Origin: an uncultured Desulfobacterales bacterium
GTDB taxonomy: Bacteria; Desulfobacterota; Desulfobacteria; Desulfobacterales; JAFDCJ01
Length of the DNA: 5,162 bases
Assembly (NCBI GenBank): GCA_945787595.1
Contig: CALZJV010000474.1
Location: 1-5,162 of the forward strand
Direction of reading: 5' to 3'
Shown: positions 3,579-5,162 of the stretch, one piece after another
How positions within the stretch are numbered: position 1 is the stretch's first letter
How the letters are laid out: each line of letters opens with the position of its first letter
Notes under the pieces: model-generated
Database searches by the model: none
What the model saw: the letters and a program-made list of their open reading frames with translations, nothing else
What the model was told of the DNA's origin: nothing
Program-made: the position numbers and the translations under genes

Positions 3579-5162
3579 ATGGAAGAAGTCTTACAAACCT
3601 GGCTGTTTCATCAGTGCCGGATGCTGCCCGGATCGATACATGCTGTATTGTTGACCGGTCCACTCGACGAGGGGCCGTATAACCGGGCCCTGTTCTGGCC
3701 GGACAAAAGACGTGATCACGCCGTACTGTCCGGCGTTGCCAAGGCGGCATTGCGCAACAAACAGGCGGTGATAAAAACCCGCAATAATGAGGTTAAAAAG
3801 ACCGGCGAGCCACTGGATGCACTGGCCTGCCCGCTGTTTTTAAGCGGGCGGTTGTTCGGGGTTGTCGCCATCGAGATGACCAATCGCTCGCAGCCGATGC
3901 AACAGGCAACGGTGCAGCAAGTCCAGGCCGGGGTGAAGTGGCTCGAAACCATGATTCAGCTGCATGGTTCAACGGCTAAGGAGCAACTGATCAATCTTGT
4001 CGATCTGGTTGCCGCCGGACTGGAGCATGAAGAATTTAGAGTTGCCGCGACCGAGGTGACCAACGAACTTGCTGATCGCTTTTCCTGTCTGCGGGTGAGT
4101 CTTGGTTTTCTGCGTTACAGCCGGGTACGGGTCGAGGCTTTGTCCCATAGTTCCCGAATCGATCAGAATTCGAACATGGTTCGAGCCATTCGGGATGCCA
4201 TGAGCGAATCCCTGGATCAGCGAACCACCGTAGTGTATCCGGTGGAGTCCGACGACACCGTGCTGGTCACCAGGTTTCATACCCAACTCGCAAAAGCGCA
4301 GCAAGGGGCAGCAATCTGCACGCTGCCACTGATAAAAAACGGTAAAGCGCTCGGCGCACTGCTGTTGGAACGCGTTGCGGACAAGCCCTTTACCGCGGAA
4401 ACGGTAGAGCAGTGCGAGCAGATCGGGCTGCTGCTTGGGCCGGTATTGGAAGCCCGAAGGCGGGATGAGCGTCCCTTACCCTCGAAGATTCTCGATTTTG
4501 TGCAAAGCTGGTGCACCAAACTGTTCGGTCCGCGCCATCTGCCGCTTAAAGTGGGTGTTGCTCTGAGCGCAGTCATTCTGATCTGGTTGTCCCTGGCCAC
4601 TGCTACCTTGCGCATCTCCAGCGATTCGGTGCTGGAAGCAGAGATCCGTCGGTCGGTCGTGGCTCCGCAGCAGGGCTATATTGCAGCAGCCCATGTGCGC
4701 GCCGGTGATCTGGTTCGAGAGGGAGATCTGCTGGCGACTTTGGATGACCAGGAGCTGCGGCTTGAACAGCGCAAGTGGCAAAGTCAGCGTGCTCAGCTGC
4801 TCAAGGAATACCGCAAGGCACTAGCGGGATCTGACCGCGCCGAAGTTGCAATTCTCAACGCCAAACGAGCTCAGTCCGAAGCGCAGCTGAGATTGGTCGA
4901 GCAACAGTTGGCGCGCGCAACTCTTGTCGCACCATTTTCCGGCCTGATTGTCAAGGGTGACTTAAACCAGGCCTTAGGCTCACCCGTCACGCGGGGCGAG
5001 GTGTTGTACGAAGTTGCTCCAACAGACGAATACAGGGTTGTGCTGAAGGTTGACGACCGGGATATCGGTCTGGTCTCACTGGGGCAACAGGGGCAATTGA
5101 AATTGTCCGGGATTCCGGACAAGTCGATCAACATCACAATCGATCGGCTGACACCCGTGTCA
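3579..5162 (+). CDS. GAF-like sensor / HlyD-type membrane-fusion adaptor, C-terminus cut off by window edge
   Basis: A single-pass inner-membrane protein with 528 visible residues. Residues about 15-125 form a degenerate GAF-like unit (ACPLFLSGRLFGVVAIEM, 83-100). Residues about 150-295 form a better GAF domain (helix FRVAATEVTNELADRF, then ICTLPLIKNGKALGALLLE). A basic stretch precedes one transmembrane helix (about 325-343, VGVALSAVILIWLSLATAT). Periplasmic HlyD/RND adaptor elements follow: first lipoyl half-motif (359-391, VAPQQGYIAAAHVRAGDLVREG), a short coiled-coil hairpin (about 391-447), second half-motif (449-480, APFSGLIVKG) and the start of the beta-barrel (from 485, YRVVLKVDDRDIG). 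The rest lies beyond the right edge. Such adaptors bridge an inner-membrane exporter and an outer-membrane TolC channel. The ATG is preceded by AGGA at five bases; an in-frame TTG at 3564 would add five residues. The gene looks richer in G/C than the gap before it. Export partners, probably downstream, are not visible. The domain order is secure. The ligand and cargo are unknown. Confidence 0.92.
   Translation, partial: MEEVLQTWLFHQCRMLPGSIHAVLLTGPLDEGPYNRALFWPDKRRDHAVLSGVAKAALRNKQAVIKTRNNEVKKTGEPLDALACPLFLSGRLFGVVAIEMTNRSQPMQQATVQQVQAGVKWLETMIQLHGSTAKEQLINLVDLVAAGLEHEEFRVAATEVTNELADRFSCLRVSLGFLRYSRVRVEALSHSSRIDQNSNMVRAIRDAMSESLDQRTTVVYPVESDDTVLVTRFHTQLAKAQQGAAICTLPLIKNGKALGALLLERVADKPFTAETVEQCEQIGLLLGPVLEARRRDERPLPSKILDFVQSWCTKLFGPRHLPLKVGVALSAVILIWLSLATATLRISSDSVLEAEIRRSVVAPQQGYIAAAHVRAGDLVREGDLLATLDDQELRLEQRKWQSQRAQLLKEYRKALAGSDRAEVAILNAKRAQSEAQLRLVEQQLARATLVAPFSGLIVKGDLNQALGSPVTRGEVLYEVAPTDEYRVVLKVDDRDIGLVSLGQQGQLKLSGIPDKSINITIDRLTPVS

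Noticed and set aside
3969..4781. Overlapping minus-strand frames of 101-112 codons
   Set aside because: They lie opposite the continuous GAF/HlyD reading frame and are expected by-products of its codon usage.

Overview
The window looks like ordinary bacterial chromosome, most probably from an anaerobic proteobacterium of the Desulfobacterota (deltaproteobacterial) type. That placement is an inference from a DUF1847/COG4887 metal-binding protein, an OmpR-type regulator and a GAF/HlyD adaptor together. It does not rest on any marker gene. No rRNA, tRNA, CRISPR array, insertion sequence or attachment site was recognised.

Layout. On the minus strand, positions 1461 to 1 hold a likely co-transcribed string. 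It starts with a 21-codon leader ORF that has its own good ribosome binding site and ends in a TGATG stop/start overlap. Next comes a peptide deformylase-like protein with a twin-arginine-type N-terminus, then an overlapping 87-residue protein of unknown function, then the first 171 residues of an OmpR/PhoB-type response regulator that runs off the left edge. A second minus-strand unit (2212 to 1826) encodes a small secreted protein of unknown function. It is divergent from the plus-strand DUF1847 gene (2396-3088), with which it shares a 183-bp promoter region. After a 490-bp AT-rich gap with several small repeats, a plus-strand gene starts at 3579 and runs off the right edge. Its 528 visible residues combine a cytoplasmic GAF-like region, one transmembrane helix and a HlyD/RND-type periplasmic adaptor.

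How the parts may work together. Two themes stand out. The first is a deformylase-fold enzyme that appears to be exported or membrane-anchored and sits upstream of a two-component regulator, so it is unlikely to be the housekeeping Def. The second is a membrane-fusion adaptor with its own cytoplasmic sensory module, which implies ligand-controlled export. Both are inferences from domain order and gene order. The secreted protein and the DUF1847 protein have no assigned function. Apart from the GAF/HlyD and deformylase observations, the region is unremarkable.
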